55,003 bases of DNA from an uncultured SAR116 cluster alpha proteobacterium (GTDB lineage: Bacteria; Pseudomonadota; Alphaproteobacteria; Puniceispirillales; Puniceispirillaceae). The translations under genes were made by a program, and so were the position numbers. The notes under the pieces were generated by a model. That model ran no database searches. It was not told the origin of the DNA and saw only the letters and a program-made list of their open reading frames with translations. The stretch covers positions 1 to 55,003 of the forward strand of contig CABXZZ010000004.1 in assembly GCA_902516825.1 (NCBI GenBank), read 5' to 3'. Below, in pieces: positions 53,954 through 55,003 of the stretch (the first letter of the stretch is position 1; every line of letters starts with the position of its first letter).

Positions 53954-55003
53954 TTAAATTTGACCGTGACAATGCTTATATTTCTTACCGGACCCGCAAG
54001 GACACGGAGCGTTTCTTGGAACCTTGTCACTTTTAGCCTGTGTTTCACCTGCTTCTCTTACTTGCCTGTTGTCTTTTTTTGCTGAAATTTCATCTTTACT
54101 GCTGGTATTTTCATGGGGTCTTAAATTGACATGTGCAAGGGCCATTGTTACTGTCTGTCTCATTTTATCAAGCATTCCTTCAAACATCTGAAACGCTTCC
54201 CTCTTGTATTCATTAAGTGGGTCTTTTTGGGCGTAGGCTCTAAGATTTATACCCTGACGCAAATGATCTAAACTGAGCAAATGCTCCTTCCACTGCTGGT
54301 CAAGAATCTGTAATACCACAGATTTTTCAATATTACGCAACACATCTGGCCCAAAAATTGTTGCTTTACTGGCCATATGGCGATCGCAAGCTGTTCTTAG
54401 TCTATCTGTTATTTCGACATCACTTACACCATCCTCTTTTAGCCAATCAGCGCCTGGAACTTCAACTCCAAGGTGGGACATTGAAAGTGATGTTAACAAG
54501 TCGGCATTCCACATATCAGGAAAACTGCCTGCAGGAATCGACTCACTGACTATCCAATCTATTGTCTCTTCACGCATTCCTAAGATCGTATCATGCACAT
54601 TTTCTGTTTGCATGATGTCTTTGCGCTGACTAAACACTACCTGACGTTGGTCGTTCATCACATCGTCATATTTTAGCAACTGCTTTCTAATTTCAAAATT
54701 GTGAGATTCTACCTTAGACTGTGCTTTCTCAACTGCTTTGTTAATCCAGTTATGAGCAATGGATTCGCCCTCTTCCAAGCCAAGTTTTTGTAACATCACA
54801 TCTAGCTTTTCAGAACCGAAAATCCGCATCAAATCATCTTCAAGGGATAGAAAAAACTTTGAAGAACCCGGATCACCCTGTCTGCCTGTTCTGCCTCTAA
54901 GCTGATTATCAATGCGTCTTGATTCATGTCGTTCTGTTCCAAGCACAAATAAGCCACCCGCTGCTAATGCCTTTTGCTTTCCCTCTTCTATTTTAGCCAC
55001 AAT
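53954..55003 (-). CDS. secA: preprotein translocase SecA, C-terminal part (runs off the window)
   Basis: The last 349 or so codons of secA are present; the 5' part lies beyond the right edge. Visible regions are [43 protein letters not shown] (helicase motor end), the helical wing and scaffold with [19 protein letters not shown], and the zinc-binding tail [14 protein letters not shown] that contacts SecB and the ribosome. SecA drives export through SecYEG using ATP. The reading frame is intact through the window edge. Confidence 0.95.
   Translation of the reverse strand: MVAKIEEGKQKALAAGGLFVLGTERHESRRIDNQLRGRTGRQGDPGSSKFFLSLEDDLMRIFGSEKLDVMLQKLGLEEGESIAHNWINKAVEKAQSKVESHNFEIRKQLLKYDDVMNDQRQVVFSQRKDIMQTENVHDTILGMREETIDWIVSESIPAGSFPDMWNADLLTSLSMSHLGVEVPGADWLKEDGVSDVEITDRLRTACDRHMASKATIFGPDVLRNIEKSVVLQILDQQWKEHLLSLDHLRQGINLRAYAQKDPLNEYKREAFQMFEGMLDKMRQTVTMALAHVNLRPHENTSSKDEISAKKDNRQVREAGETQAKSDKVPRNAPCPCGSGKKYKHCHGQI

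Overview
The window looks like the chromosome of an AT-rich, free-living, probably marine alphaproteobacterium. The evidence is the conserved housekeeping block at the right end (DUF4167, prmC, prfA, hisS, ispG, a RodZ-like gene, lysC, ubiG, a DUF1178 gene and secA), the alpha-type AglEFGAK sugar operon, and the divergent znuA / znuCB-zur locus. Short spacers, ATGA-type overlaps and low GC would fit a streamlined pelagic lineage such as SAR116 or a relative. That placement is an inference and has not been tested.

Left part (1-11.2 kb). This is a loose, decaying region. It holds a 2-keto-4-pentenoate-hydratase-like gene, tRNA-Arg(TCG) followed by an internally deleted tyrosine integrase relic, tRNA-Ser(CGA), a broken nucleoside-phosphorylase-type gene, a DsrE-family gene and several long stretches without genes. 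Then come a CocE-type hydrolase, a carboxymuconolactone-decarboxylase-like gene overlapping a PQQ-type sugar dehydrogenase gene, a frameshifted HIT gene and three small membrane or secreted unknowns.

Middle part (11.2-25.9 kb). A leftward operon carries the small (2Fe-2S) and medium (FAD) subunits of a molybdenum hydroxylase, an MFS transporter and a 4,5-dihydroxyphthalate-decarboxylase-like protein. The large Mo subunit is not in the window. Cell-surface genes follow: an O-antigen-ligase-like protein, a WecA/MraY-family transferase, rfaE1, rfaE2 and a nucleotide-sugar epimerase. Among them sit a quinone oxidoreductase, a thiolase/CoA-transferase/cupin trio and glycerol kinase.

Sugar part (25.9-38.6 kb). 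A seven-gene leftward operon encodes an alpha-glucoside ABC importer (binding protein, two permeases, ATPase), a GH13 alpha-glucosidase, a GH1 beta-glucosidase and an MFS transporter. A strong hairpin lies directly after the binding-protein gene. An aldo/keto reductase, an SsuD-like flavin monooxygenase and a Gfo/Idh/MocA dehydrogenase follow.

Zinc and envelope part (38.6-44.8 kb). znuA and znuCB-zur diverge around a clear Zur-type palindrome. Next to zur is an M23 peptidase whose N-terminal domain is duplicated, preceded by a possible leader ORF, and then a MOSC protein. The right end (44.8-55 kb) is the conserved housekeeping block, cut off inside secA.

I found no CRISPR array, intact mobile element or clear novel defence system. 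The most unusual points are the island scar at tRNA-Arg, the two-frame small ORF at 5.3 kb, the Mo-hydroxylase operon without its catalytic subunit, and the duplicated M23 protein beside zur.
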